Assembly: GCA_030867875.1 (NCBI GenBank)
Contig: JAOWCC010000655.1
Span: 10,562,269-10,626,268, forward strand
Reading direction: 5' to 3'
DNA from: Actinernus sp. WN-2022
Lineage: Eukaryota; Cnidaria; Anthozoa; Actiniaria; Actinernidae
Length of the DNA stretch: 64,000 nucleotides
Every line of letters starts with the position of its first letter. The first letter of the stretch is position 1. A program made the translations under genes and the position numbers. Under the pieces are notes generated by a model, which made no database searches, had not been told where the DNA came from, and worked only from the letters and a program-made list of their open reading frames with translations. Of this stretch, positions 13,301-23,591 are shown in pieces.

Positions 13301-14833
13301 TACTCAAAGTTTCCCTCTGCTGAACCCTTGACCACCTCGAACACTTCTTCTGTAGCTCCGCCATTAGACTCTATTCTTTGAAATTTCACATCTCTTGACA
13401 ATATAGGCGAGCTCGCTGAGTCGCTGCTGCTAAGTTCGTCCCTTTTTCTTCGACTAAAAGACGACTTTTCTTTCGGAGAAATAGTCGACTTAGCTGATAT
13501 CTTTAAAGACATATTTCACACAAGGATAGGTTTCGTATAACTATAAATTTCTTCTCGAGGAGAAAAAATATCGAGAGCGTTTATAGCACGCGTCCGTACG
13601 CCATGCCTCTCGAACCCAGTCTCTCGGTATGTCCTCTTATTTACCATGCTTGGTGTCCTCGCATGGTCAAAATTATTGTGGATCGTCTCGGCTAGCTCCA
13701 CGTGAATCTACAATAGGAAATACGACCATAAACGATCTTAAATTGGTTTTGTGCAAGAACAATCGAAGAATACTCAAGCTGGAAGGAGCTTAGAAGACGA
13801 AGACAATTTCCAGGAAACGTGATTCTAGCACGATCTACTGTGATATGTCCTCGTATCCCATGATAATCAGCCAATCAGAAAACGAAGACAATGAGCAAGC
13901 CATTATTATAAACTGTAGGATAGAGCTTGAAATAAAAACAATCCCATGAACAGGGTTATTGCTATATAGGTGCGTAAAAAGTAATCGTTTTGATTCTTCA
14001 GGTGTACTGTGACCAGAAAACCTCAGGCGGTGGATGGACAGTATTCCAGAAGAGAAAAGACGGATCAGTCAGCTTCTATCGAGGCTGGACAGAATACAAA
14101 ACCGGTTTCGGAAAACTTAAAGGAGAGTTCTGGCTGGGACTGGACAAGATCGAGCGCCTGACACATCAGAAGCGAAACAGGCTTCGTGTTGAGCTGGAAG
14201 ATACAACGGGAAAGAGCAAGTACGCAGAGTATGACTACTTCGCGGTGTCAAGCGAGAAGAGCAAGTACCGACTGAGTCTGGGAACCTACTCAGGTAATGC
14301 CAGGGAATTTGTTTCAAATGTAGTACATGACATCCCTCAAGGTTAAACTTCCTCATGAGCAGACATATTACCAGGCCATGTTTTCCAGGAACATTAGAGA
14401 AACTTATTTTTCTTCTCTAAGTGGGCTCATGGATATTCTCGTTTCCTTTTCCTTTGCATTTTTTAATTGCGAGCTCGAGCTTTTTATTGAAGTATCAATA
14501 AAGTACCATGAAGCCAAGCTGGAAGACTATGTTACTCATTGTCTTGTTGTTATTGTAGGGAACGCCGGTGATTCACTGAGTTATCATCGCGGCAAGCCCT
14601 TCAGCACCAAAGACCGAGACAACGACGGGTCCAGGTATAACTGTGCAGTCAGCTATAAGGGTGCGTGGTGGTATACTATCGGCTGCCATTACTCTAACCT
14701 GAACGGTGTATACCACCACGGTGCACACTCCTCACATGCTGATGGTGTCAACTGGTACCACTGGAAAGGATATAAGTACTCTGCCAAGCGAGCCGAGATG
14801 AAAATCCGTCCTGTTGGGTTCAAAACCCGCTAA
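7398..14833 (+). CDS. FReD-1: secreted fibrinogen-domain lectin-like protein (damaged copy)
   Basis: Four exons: 7398-7628, 8085-8173, 14002-14293 and 14559-14833. Exon 1 encodes a signal peptide ([21 protein letters not shown]), a basic RQVSKRKHC segment and a heptad-rich helix ([19 protein letters not shown]) likely to oligomerise. Exons 2-4 encode one fibrinogen C-terminal domain: [43 protein letters not shown], calcium motif DRDND, NGVYHHG and WKG. The family (ficolin, tachylectin-5, MFAP4) binds acetylated or sugar ligands outside the cell. Exon 1 lacks one T present in the other copies (TGCCCAAAG against TGCCCTAAAG), so the normal junction shifts frame. An acceptor at 8091-8092 (exon start 8093) would restore it, losing three residues. 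Intron 2 holds an antisense 5.3-kb LINE. Whether it is functional is uncertain. Confidence 0.75.
8693..12273 (-). pseudogene. LINE ORF2: AP endonuclease, reverse transcriptase, zinc-knuckle domain (frameshifted)
   Basis: The N-terminal part has APE-type endonuclease motifs ([34 protein letters not shown]). The RT domain spans the middle: [46 protein letters not shown] and the catalytic FADD. A C-terminal zf-RVT-like motif [21 protein letters not shown] follows. The RT motif style fits the L1/Tx1 group. Frame breaks occur near 11950 (inside the endonuclease, probably with lost codons), near 9655 (one G missing at ELGV) and near 9305. The remaining long open stretch is 9651-11969, 772 codons. 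Confidence 0.9.
12554..13512 (-). pseudogene. LINE ORF1: coiled-coil plus RRM-type RNA-binding protein (frameshifted)
   Basis: About 320 codons in three frames: 13512-13162, 13160-12936 and 12988-12554. The first part is Ser/Lys-rich. The middle is a long coiled coil ([18 protein letters not shown], then [19 protein letters not shown]). The last part resembles the L1 ORF1 RRM and C-terminal domain: a HRMSV segment, [38 protein letters not shown] and [11 protein letters not shown]. Two frameshifts prevent a single product. Confidence 0.8.
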
Positions 14834-15188
14834 GGCCTTCTTGACACTTATAGCTTCTCTGACTTTAGCCAAATATTGATTGTTTTTAAAAGCGACTAAA
14901 AATTGAGACATTCTGAAGCCAGTTCCATGCGGCGAGAGTGCGAGGCAACTTCATTTTTAATATAATATAATTGACTTTCATTAAACTTCAATAGATTTTT
15001 TCTATGATTTTTTTAGGTTTTCCTTTTTAGGATTCCTTCCCCAACATGACCCTAAGTCACAGATTAGGTTTAATACTTAGGTTTAATAATAGAAGAGAAG
15101 CTACAAGTGTGAAAAAAGCCAAAGGCGAGCCATATAGAAAGCAGAACAACAATCATTTTGTAATCTGCTATATAGAGATGAAGTGGCC

Positions 15189-15194
15189 AATAAA
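15189..15194 (+). promoter_or_regulatory. Candidate polyadenylation signal, FReD-1
   Basis: AATAAA in the conserved context GAAGTGGCCAATAAATGATGG lies about 355 bases after the stop codon and recurs at the matching position in copies 2 and 3. Confidence 0.45.
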
Positions 15195-15953
15195 TGATGG
15201 TGTTTACTTGTTTTCGTGTACACTCATATTTGCTGAGTCCATTAAATAGTTCCCATATTATCAGTCTTTAGATCAAAGCCCAAACACATTATAGCTGTTC
15301 TCACTTATTTAATCAAAACCAGAATGACGAAAGAAGAACTTATCAGTGAATTTGAAAACACAGATGAGACAAATACCAGTAACACTAATCACTGGTTGGA
15401 AAGAGCATATTAAATGGTAAGGGTTTTGAAATATCAAAAACTCAAGAGAAAGTGTAATGCATGACTTCTCAGTTACATTGTTTAACAAAAGAAACTAAGA
15501 AATTGTACTGAACCGTGGATTTAAAATTCCCGACCTTAAAAGGAAGTATTTACCATTGTTACATAGCCATAGGTTATCTAGATACAACGCACGTTCTCAT
15601 TGGTTGATCCGGGATGACGTGGCAATCATACAATTCCCGCCACGTGATCACATCGTGACAGAAGATGGTGTGATATAAGTTGATACAATTGTACGTCGCT
15701 CCTTGCCGGGGTGACTCGCGAATAAGAATGTTGAACCTGTCGATCAAATTAATTGCAAAACTTTCTTTTACTTTTCTAATAAAATTCATAACAAAGGAAC
15801 CCATACAAACACCTCGTTATCTTGAAGTCGAAGAAGTCGCGAAATCAGGCTCCAAAATCAAACCCAGTATTTTAGCAAAGAAAAAGAAACTTTAATTAAC
15901 GGTTCACTTTACCAATGTTAGTCTGCTAGCGACTCGGCTTGTTTGTTTTTTTC

Positions 15954-16136
15954 GCTCATTTGTTTTCGGATTGGGTTACCTATGGCGCGCGGTCAAAACG
16001 GGGCGAAATGAAAATCGAAGGAGGAGGGGCAGAAAAGGAAAGACAGAGCTCTTCTTTCTTTCTCTCTCCTTCCCTTTTCTCCTCGCCGCCTTTTTTACCG
16101 CGCGCCATAGGTAACCCAATCCGAAAGCAAATGAGC
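15954..16136. mobile_element. Foldback element
   Basis: GCTCATTTGTTTTCGGATTG plus GGTTACCTATGGCGCGCGGT is repeated as an exact inverted complement at the right end, with about 100 bases of purine/pyrimidine-rich spacer. The same insertion is at 62901-63081. Confidence 0.65.
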
Positions 16137-16197
16137 AAAAATATACCCAGAAAACTACCAAAAAAGTACCGTGAAACCAGAACAAAGTATATATATT

Positions 16198-16644
16198 AGT
16201 ATAATCTGTAGACTGGGTATAAAATGCAGACTGGAAAAAATATATTTAAAAAACTTACCGGAAGTCTTTATCTGCTCTTCATTGGGCTCTGTATGCAATT
16301 TCAGCGAGTTCTGTTGAAATTTTGTCTAAACCTCAAATAATAGCACAACACTATATATTCCAAGAGCCTCATGCCATTTAATAGCGTCGTCATTTGAGTG
16401 CGGTCGGCATTGATTTTGGATGAAAATTCGAGCGTGATGTTCTAGACTCTTAGGTGGAGATCGAGAATTACAACTGAACTCGCTAAAATTGCATAGAGCC
16501 CAATGAAGAACAGATAAAGACTTCTGGCAAGTTTTTTTATTTTTCCCAATCTGCATTTTATACCCAGTCTGCAGTCTTGCATTTTATACCCAGTCTTCAT
16601 TTTATACCCAGCCTGCATTTTATACCCAGTCTGCAGATTATACT
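16198..16644. mobile_element. Foldback element with repeated TATACCCAGTCTGCA motif
   Basis: AGTATAATCTGTAGACTGGG at the left pairs with the right end CTGCAGATTATACT, and internal segments around CTTTATCTGCTCTTCATTGG pair as well. The right arm holds four short tandem ATTTTATACCCAGTCTGC units. The same element is at 63143-63602. Confidence 0.6.
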
Positions 16645-17022
16645 GACCGGTCTTCTCCTCATTCGCTTTGACAAACGACTGACGCTTGAAACTGATCAGC
16701 TGCTGCTCGCTTCTCTCGCCGATTAGCATTTAAAGTGCCTATAACCCCAAATTTGAAGTATTTTTAATAAATTCTTTACATCCTTCTTATCAATAATTCG
16801 AAGAGAAAAAAAGGAAAAAAGTAATAGTTCGACCTTATTTCTGGGATCAAACATTGTAAAACAACCCGATTTGGGCACCCTGTCCCAAATGGCCGTCAGC
16901 TGGAGTCTGGAAGTAGACTGGGAACGAAACCGGAAAGCAACGTCATAGTAGTGAGAGAAAGCGAACAACCAACAACAAAGACAGTAAAAACAGGGCGAAC
17001 CGAGCGAATAACTCGATTTGAA

Positions 17023-17350
17023 ATGCCAAACAGATGTGTATTTGGGGGCTGTAGGAATGAGCCAGACTCAAAAAAGGATAGCTATAACACAAGGTCCCGT
17101 TTTTAAGCGATGATCGGCCAGAAGCAAAGAAGAGAAGACGCCAGTGGTTGAGGTTCGTGCGAACAAAGCGAGCGAAGTGGGAACCGACGAAGAACGTTCG
17201 TTTGGTTCACTCCAAGCCGGAAGACTTTATAAGATTTTCTTTACTTTAGTCCTTGACTCTACGCCAAGACTGAAGTCGGTTGAATATGGAGTTGTTCCTA
17301 TTCCATCAGTCCATGCCATCGAAACCGATTTAAGCCATTCTCCGATTTTG
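17023..17350 (+). pseudogene. THAP zinc-finger gene, first exon relic
   Basis: An ATG at 17023 opens MPNRCVFGGCRNEPDSKKDS. After a frameshift near 17105 the frame continues DDRPEAKKRRRQWLRFVRTK, then KWEPTK, KPEDF and finally PRLKSVEYGVVPIPSVH. This order is typical of THAP DNA-binding domains (C2CH fold). The Cys-x2-His-Phe part expected before KPEDF is degraded to VHSKPEDF, so the zinc site is broken. It ends at a strong donor, G/GTAAGT at 17351. The Mutator-like element starts 47 bases into the following intron. THAP domains occur both in host factors and in P-type transposases. Confidence 0.65.
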
Positions 17351-18303
17351 GTAAGTGCTTTTGTATTTAGTTTGCATGGCAATACAGATTTATACAGCGG
17401 ATGGTGTAATTTGCGGCTTGACGGCTCGACCAGTTGGCGGCTTGACGGCTCGACGGCTTGACGGCTCGACGGCTTAACGGCTTTGACGGAACGGTGGAAT
17501 GACAACATTATGATCAATTTAATCACTGGACGAAGTTTACTATAGTTAACGGGCATCCTCATGCAGCGTTACCTGCCGGTTTACCGTAGTAAACTTAACT
17601 GTGGTTAGTTGCTCCGACAACGGCGGCAGGAAGGAGATCTCTAGTCAGGATCCTTAAGTCAGGATTTCGAGACAGGTTTCCCAGAAATTTATAATTATTT
17701 AATCACATACAAAGGAGGCCGCTTAGATCTTAGATATTTTCTTCCATTTTGGTTTACACTTAAAATACTGGCACGTCAAATAAACAAAACCATCGAATTG
17801 CTAAAACGTTCAAACCGTTGTATTAAAAATCTATCTATCGCGACCGTGTGAAACTGTCGATCTTATTTTTCATACACGAACGCGGGTGTAGGAGGCGAGA
17901 AAATGAAGGAGTGTGGACAACATGCGAGCCATGCGAGCCATGCAAATAAAAAATATGCGAGCCATGAAAAAAAACCTCACATACAAAAAAAAAAAAACTC
18001 ACATACAATTGCTGCGAATTCCTATCAAAGCTGCATGTAGGAGGGTCTGAATGGGGTTAACTGGAGTATAGTACTGACAAACGGCCTTAAAAATAACTGA
18101 GAACTGACAAATGACGATTTTTTTACTGACAACCGAAAAATAACTGACAACTGACAAATTTGTTTTTTTGTGGGTCAAACATTGTAAATTTTCTCTAGTA
18201 ATGATTAACTAGGGCTAACTGACAACTGATAAATGGCCAAAATTTTAACTGACAACTGACATGTAGACCCTCATGTAGTAGTTGATGAAGATCTGGTGGA
18301 TTC

Positions 18304-18380
18304 CTAGTCTCCTTTGCAGCCGTTCTTAGTGTCGGTCCGAGTATGACACCGACACTAAGAACGGCTGCAAAGGAGACTAG
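18304..18380. repeat. Short hairpin element
   Basis: CTAGTCTCCTTTGCAGCCGT plus TCTTAGTGTCGGT is followed by a 10-base loop and the exact inverted complement. The design matches the hairpin at 5732. Possible flanking similarity (GTGGA on both sides) is too short to call a target duplication. Confidence 0.55.
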
Positions 18381-19125
18381 TGGAAAATACCGGTTTGAAT
18401 TAACATATTCACTTTTGAACACCTTTTTGCTTTATAGGCTTTGCTCTTTTTAGATTTCATGACTAAAACAACGATACTATCAATCGTTTTGAAAATCCCA
18501 AGCGTAGTTTCTTGTATTCAATAAAAGTACTGGAGAAGCCATTTGAGTGTTACACGCGCGCTGTAGCAATGCAAATAAAAAAACATTTCCCTGCCTTTAC
18601 CTTTTATTTTAGATTTCAAAATGGCCATATAATAAAATTATTATTAACCGATATACCTTCGTTATGTTTGGAAAGCTTTATTTAAGGTAATAATTAGTGT
18701 AGACTTATGCTATTATTCTCAAGGACGGCTCTCCAACCAGGCGGACCGAGATAATATGGGTCGGCGGACCCAGAAATGTTCATATGTACACGACAAAAAT
18801 AGGTGTCGTGCCGAAAACTTTTGGGTCCGCGGGGGTGTAGACACTTGGCCAAAATGCTTGGTACAGGCACCAATCCCATTTACACGACACGTTGTACAAT
18901 GTAACCAACTGTTGCAAAAAGCTTTGCTATTGATATTTTATACCTGTTGGCTCATTATCAGTTCAGCCGCGGATTTTATGTCGGTGGCTCGAGTTACCAA
19001 GAGTTTTCAGGGCTAGGGTTTTGGGGTTTTCGATGCAAATGAATGTGAGAAGGTAAGTATTCAGCTTCCGCCAGTGTATGCTTTGCTTACTGGTTGTCAG
19101 TCAACTTGGAGAATGGGTTTGATGC

Positions 19126-19192
19126 GAGTTGAAAAATGCGAGTTGCGAGTTGAAAAATGCGAGTTGCAAGTTGAAAAATGCGAGTTGCAAGA
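19126..19192. repeat. Short tandem repeat, about 20-bp unit
   Basis: About three units of GCGAGTTGAAAAAT with GCGAGTTGCAAG variants lie inside the Mutator-like element. Confidence 0.6.
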
Positions 19193-19983
19193 AAAAGTAA
19201 GAAAATTGAGATTAGAGTTCCTGCAATGGTAAATGCTTTTTGAGGTGGAAAAAAACACATTTTCCGTATGCAGGAACCCGAGTCAGTCGACGAAACGTGG
19301 ACCCCTGCTTCTGGATCCCTAGAAAAATGAAACGTTTCTATTTTTATACCAGCGTATACCTCGCTGTAAGCTTTATTTTGTTGTCATTACCCTCACAGTT
19401 ATTCACAGCTAAGTCCTTTCTAATTCTAATTTACAATATTTCGATTACAATCACAATTCAGTTCAATCTATTACTTAGTTTCTCTGATCCACTTCCAGCG
19501 ACTAACAAAATGTGCATCTTGAGGAAGTCCTACCTCCCCCCTCCACATTTCTAATGGTGCTTCCCTTGGACACTGAAAACAATTTTTTTATGGGAGTACC
19601 ATTCCTCCATAAAGGTGGGACATGCAAAATGTCTCCTGATGAATATATAGTGGCCCGAGTGAAAGCCCAGTGGGCTCTTGTTCCAATATACATTCGATAT
19701 GGCCGCTCTACAATACAATCGACTAGCTGTATTTCAGTGCGTTCCCGAATCCATAGCGCTAAACCAATGAAACGTCTACAGTTCTGTAACACACATGCGA
19801 CTTCTAAACTAAAACCTAATAGCCTCTCAGAGTTCAGTTCAGTTTCTGTCGGGTTTTTTTCCGGTTTATTACTTTTATTCTTTATCCTACTAGTTTGTTC
19901 ACGTCATTTGCAGTTCGATAAATTGTTTTTGCAATCCGAAAAGTAGTTTATTCAGTTCTGCACTAATTCGATTCATGTCCTTA

Positions 19984-20523
19984 TGCGGGTATCAGCGGCC
20001 ATCCCGAGGGGGCGACCCCCGGGCACCCAGGGGCATTTGTCACAGCAGCCATGACAAATACATGCTAAAACCCCTCGGGTGGGGCAGAAAATTGTGACAA
20101 AAATCCCCACCCCTGGGGTAACCTGGGCAACATATTATAAGTATTAGAAGCTAAACGTTTTAGAAGTGTCAAAAATCTTAATCGTTTTATACAAATATTA
20201 TCCTTTATTTCTTTGTTCTGTCTTCGGACAGTGGATGGCTTAATTTAATCTCTTAATTTGAATGATAATGATATGACTTACCTCAAGGACAAAGAAATCA
20301 AAGAACGTAGATCGATCGAGTGAGTCTTGTGGCGAAAACCGCTGAACATTGAGACAGCATATTACGTGCAAACCCCGTGGGTATGTCCCCGGGGTATTTT
20401 GACGAAAACGTTCTAATGCCCCGCGTGTGGGGCATGTTTTTGCTACAAATCCCCTGCTAAGCCCCTGGGTTGCCCGTGGATTGCCCGGGGGCCGCCCCCT
20501 CGGGATGGCCGCTGATACCCGCA
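19984..20523. mobile_element. 540-bp DNA transposon with 40-bp inverted ends, nested in the Mutator-like element
   Basis: The left end TGCGGGTATCAGCGGCCATC plus CCGAGGGGGCGACCCCCGGGC and the right end are inverted complements with few mismatches. The 3-bp direct repeat TTA flanks it (19981-19983 and 20524-20526). The interior is GC-rich with GGGGCA/CCCCT motifs and no gene. A related right end occurs at 50310-50362. Confidence 0.7.
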
Positions 20524-21597
20524 TTATTAAAACCATCAGTCTGTTCATCTCTGTTCTGTTTATTTCGGTCTGTTCATCTCGGTTCTGTATCTGGAGAATA
20601 CTGATTCCGAAAGGTCGTCAAAAATGATTGCTCTTTATCGTTAATCGGAAAGTAAGTCAAATTCTCTTGGACTTGGCTCAGCCGATCTTCGAAATTTCCA
20701 CACTGCGACAGATCATGTCTTTAATTTCCCCCGCCATTTTTTTCCTTTAACATTTCAACACGCACTTTCCCTATTCCCGGTCAACTGAATAATGATTTGT
20801 ATGAGTGTTTCATCATCAGTACTGGAAATAACCGATTGAACTTTAATTTGTCTGGCTTTTTTTTTTTTGATTAATTAATTTTTTTTGCATGGCTCGCATC
20901 GCTGGCTCGCATGCCTCGCACATTGTACAGACCCATACTAAAAACTCAAATAAAATTTTATTGCTTTCATTCACACAATTTTATTGCTTTTATTCACACA
21001 AATGCAAGTAAGTAATTAAACGGAAGTTGACAGGGATGAGCCCCGGGGAAATAAAGAAAGCCGAGAAAAGTTTCAGGGAAAAGAAACTTCTGCAGCACAC
21101 TCAACGACATAATTCCCCTTTAAGCTTTGTCGAGTGAGAACTTTGAAAAAGGTTAAAAAAAAGTTAAACTGGAGCTCTTGCAAATCCTCCAATTGTAGCT
21201 GGGTCTATCAAAGTTTATATTTATATGAAACAGATCAATTAGCCTTTTCGCCAATTGTCCCTGTTTCAAACGCTTCGAAACGTTCTTAGCTTTCATTTGT
21301 ATTTTCGTGTATTTATTTCACTAGCTCCGTTCCAGTGAATTTTACTTCACTGTGTATAAGATATTAGCTTATTTCAGCTACTCTGTAAATAGTGTATGTA
21401 TGTATGTCTGCACTTCTTACAAAGCCGTTCCGTCAAGCCGCCAAGCCGTCGAGCCGTCAAGCCGTCGAGCCGTCGAGCCGTCGAGCCGCAAATTACACCA
21501 TCCGATTTATACAGTAGCCTCCTAGTCCTATAGCAGCCGTTGACAGATGACGTCAGCTTTTGTTCTGTCCAAATATTGCATATGAAAATAAGCCAAT

Positions 21598-21980
21598 GAC
21601 AGGGCCGTAGCATGCCCTGAAAAACTGGGGGGGGGAGCACAAAGTCATTTCGCAACACGTGATCATTAAACATATTTAATTTCATAGATAATCCTTATTT
21701 AAAGTTATATGTACTCTGATGGCATTCCTATAATAGGGTCAACGAGCCTATGGCAATATTTTTTTTAAAGCGAGTTGACTAGTCTCGCGTTGGTGGCTCA
21801 AGCGAGTTTCGGCTATGGCTGGAGACACGCCGTTGTACAGCGTTCGACAAAAAAATCCCCTGGGTTTCCGAGGGGGCCAGGTACCTGATAATACCTTGTT
21901 GTTGTTTTTTTGTGTAAAAAAATGGGGGGGGGGGGGGGGGGCACGGGCACCCCCCGGCCTCTAAGGGCGATACGGCCATG
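21598..21980. mobile_element. MITE-like insertion with G-run, absent from the FReD-3 unit
   Basis: Copy 1 reads AAGCCAAT before and AATCAGATTGCGAG after this segment, while copy 3 (near 63890) reads AAGGCAATCAGATTGCGAG without it. The AAT is therefore a 3-bp target duplication. The ends CAGGGCCGTA and TACGGCCATG are near inverted complements. It contains an 18-base G-run near 21930. Confidence 0.65.
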
Positions 21981-22094
21981 AATCAGATTGCGAGAAATTT
22001 GGCGGTTGTTGTAATAAACTTAGACTGTTAGTTGGTTATACCATTCTTCTTCTCCAGTGGTTGAGGCAGTTTGGCTCAAACCAAGCCTGCGATA

Positions 22095-22746
22095 TTAATT
22101 TATCAGTTCAGCACGGCAGTGGCTGACGTTTGAAACGGCCTTATAAAGATTAGCGATATCGAGGTCACCAATGCTATTGGTCTCGCTTAAGATAAGGGAA
22201 TGTACTTCGAGACTCTCTCCAAGACTTTCCACTCTTCGATAACAAAACCCTTTGTTCTTATAAGTGTAAAAGCTATTGTTTGTAGTCAACATGGCTGCTG
22301 CGCGATCAAGGTCTATTATACCATCAGCATGGAAGTAGAGGACCAAGCTGGTTAATAACTCCCGTCCTATCTCCCTTCTTCCAACAGGGTTCGCACAGAA
22401 ACTTGGGAACAACAATCCATGTTTCCATGACTTTTCAATGACTAAAAATAAAATTCAATTACCCTTGAGCCGTAGCGGGCCAGCCAAAGATTCGATACCA
22501 AGACAAAGATACTAGCTTGTACGTTCCTAAACTTTTCTTTCCAATCATCAGCTTAAAAACTATTTGGGCATTGTCATTTTCGTAAATTCCAAGATTTACC
22601 AGGCCTGGATTTTCAATCGGAGCGTCCATCTCCCATACTAAGTCTGAGTCAGCGTGACTGGATTGAGCTATATTTAGAACATATCCCACGGGAGTTCTCG
22701 TGCCCTCACTTTGAGAATCCATCAAACCATATTCAGGACAATGCAT
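22095..22746 (-). CDS. Unrecognised two-exon gene downstream of FReD-1
   Basis: Exon 1 would start at 22746 (MHCPEYGLMDSQSEGTRTPV) and run to a GG/GTAATT donor near 22466. Exon 2 would start in the FCANPVGRREIG region after TTCCCAAG/T (about 22404) and stop at 22095. The phases fit (two bases plus one), giving WPATAQ-G-FCANPVGRRE across the junction. The intron would be only about 60 bases. The product has no clear signal peptide or known motif; charged and hydrophobic residues are mixed as in a globular protein. Support comes from conservation: the exon 2 region has a frameshifted counterpart at 45378-45665, and its 3' flank recurs at the right edge of the window. Function unknown. Confidence 0.4.
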
Positions 22747-22759
22747 TGTTAGTAAATCA

Positions 22760-23150
22760 CCTCAAACAATAATAGATCATACTCAATCTCGATAACGACG
22801 GCAAGCGTGCACGGATCGCAGCGGAGTCACGGTTACCCTGGAAACATATTCTAAAAATAGCTCAATCCGGTCATACGGTGACTAACGGATGGGCCTATCC
22901 AGATTGTGCTAGTAAATTGCGGAAAATTTGCACAAAATGAAGTTGCTCCCAAAAGTACGCGTTTCTAAGCGATGCGGGGAGTGATGATACTGATGAGCCA
23001 ACGAAAAAGTTTCTTCGGGCAGTCCGCCATTTTATTTCCGAAGCATCAATTCTATATTTGGAATAAATTACCACAGGTAGCCCAATGGTCAGTGTCCAGT
23101 TCCCAAAACGGCACCAAGATGTTTCTAAGAGTAGACTTATTTCCAATACA
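22760..23150. other. Intergenic, nothing recognised
   Basis: Single-copy-looking sequence with no supported reading frame. It may hold the promoter of the minus-strand gene ending at 22746. Confidence 0.4.
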
Positions 23151-23591
23151 GTAGAAACCGGCGTGTAAGAACCTTTAGGCAGAAATTTGGCATTTAAGTA
23201 CCCAAAAATATAAGAACCTGTTTAGCCAGGCAAAGTTAAACAGGTTCTTGTATGAAAGAGTCATTCGAGTTATGATAGGTAGCTCGACACTACATTTGAG
23301 ACGTCTATCAATTGTTTGGTTTGAATGATAAAAAAGTTATCATACAGGATCAGTTTAGTCACATGTAAAACAAGTCAAGTCTTGATAAGTATATAATACA
23401 GATGATTTACGATATACTGTATTAGAGGACCACACCCATGCTATACTATGGTCAACAGCTACACTGTACTACATACATCTCTTTAAAAAATTAAGAACCT
23501 AATTAGCCTAAATTGTGAACAAGTACCCCAAAATACAAGAACCTGTTTTGCCAGACTTAAAAAAATCTAGGTTCTTACACACGGGTTTCTA
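23151..23591. mobile_element. Foldback element
   Basis: GTAGAAACCGGCGTGTAAGA plus ACCT at the left pairs with AGGTTCTTACACACGGGTTTCTAC at the right. An internal hairpin AAGAACCTGTTTAGCC/GTTAAACAGGTTCTT and a third TACAAGAACCTGTTTTGCCAG copy lie inside. Confidence 0.6.

Larger units (their letters stand above)
8342..13625 (-). mobile_element. Full-length L1/Tx1-type LINE in intron 2 of FReD-1
   Basis: This 5.3-kb non-LTR retrotransposon is antisense to the gene. It is bounded by a 13-bp target duplication GGTATGTCCTCTT (8329-8341 and 13626-13638); the intact target is recognisable in the FReD-3 intron near 60130. The order on the minus strand is: 5' UTR, ORF1 (13512-12554), ORF2 (12273-8693), 3' UTR and a short A-tail next to the left target copy. 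Both reading frames are frameshifted, so this copy is dead but structurally complete and probably inserted fairly recently, after the copy 1/copy 3 duplication. Confidence 0.93.
14834..16735 (+). repeat. Segmental duplication block C, copy 1 (3' flank of FReD-1)
   Basis: This block is colinear with 61553-63692 (FReD-3 flank) and, more loosely, with 42379-45150 (FReD-2 flank). It contains the probable 3' UTR, several short conserved open frames of uncertain meaning (for example 15680-15895, matched at 62613-62843) and two foldback elements. The match to copy 3 breaks at GATTAGCATTTA. Confidence 0.75.
17398..21504. mobile_element. 4.1-kb Mutator-like non-autonomous element with 10-bp target duplication
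   Basis: The terminal inverted repeat of about 95 bp starts CGGATGGTGTAATTTGCGGC and runs into a tandem GGCTTGACGGCTCGAC array; the right end is its inverted complement. The direct repeat ATTTATACAG flanks both sides (17388-17397 and 21505-21514). Long inverted ends and a 9-10 bp target duplication fit MULEs. A subterminal inverted pair (GCGAGCCATGCGAGCCATGC near 17925 and its complement near 20890) supports one unit. No transposase is recognisable inside. It contains a hairpin at 18304-18380 and a nested element at 19984-20523. Confidence 0.75.

Noticed and set aside
15680..15895. 71-codon frame with a conserved copy at 62613-62843
   Set aside because: Its conservation is explained by the young segmental duplication; no start context, domain or match in the FReD-2 unit. 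Possibly part of an old repeat.
19512..19946. 144-codon forward frame inside the Mutator-like element, with a hydrophobic C-terminus
   Set aside because: No recognisable domain, no transposase motif and an unusual composition; could be chance. Not enough to call a gene.
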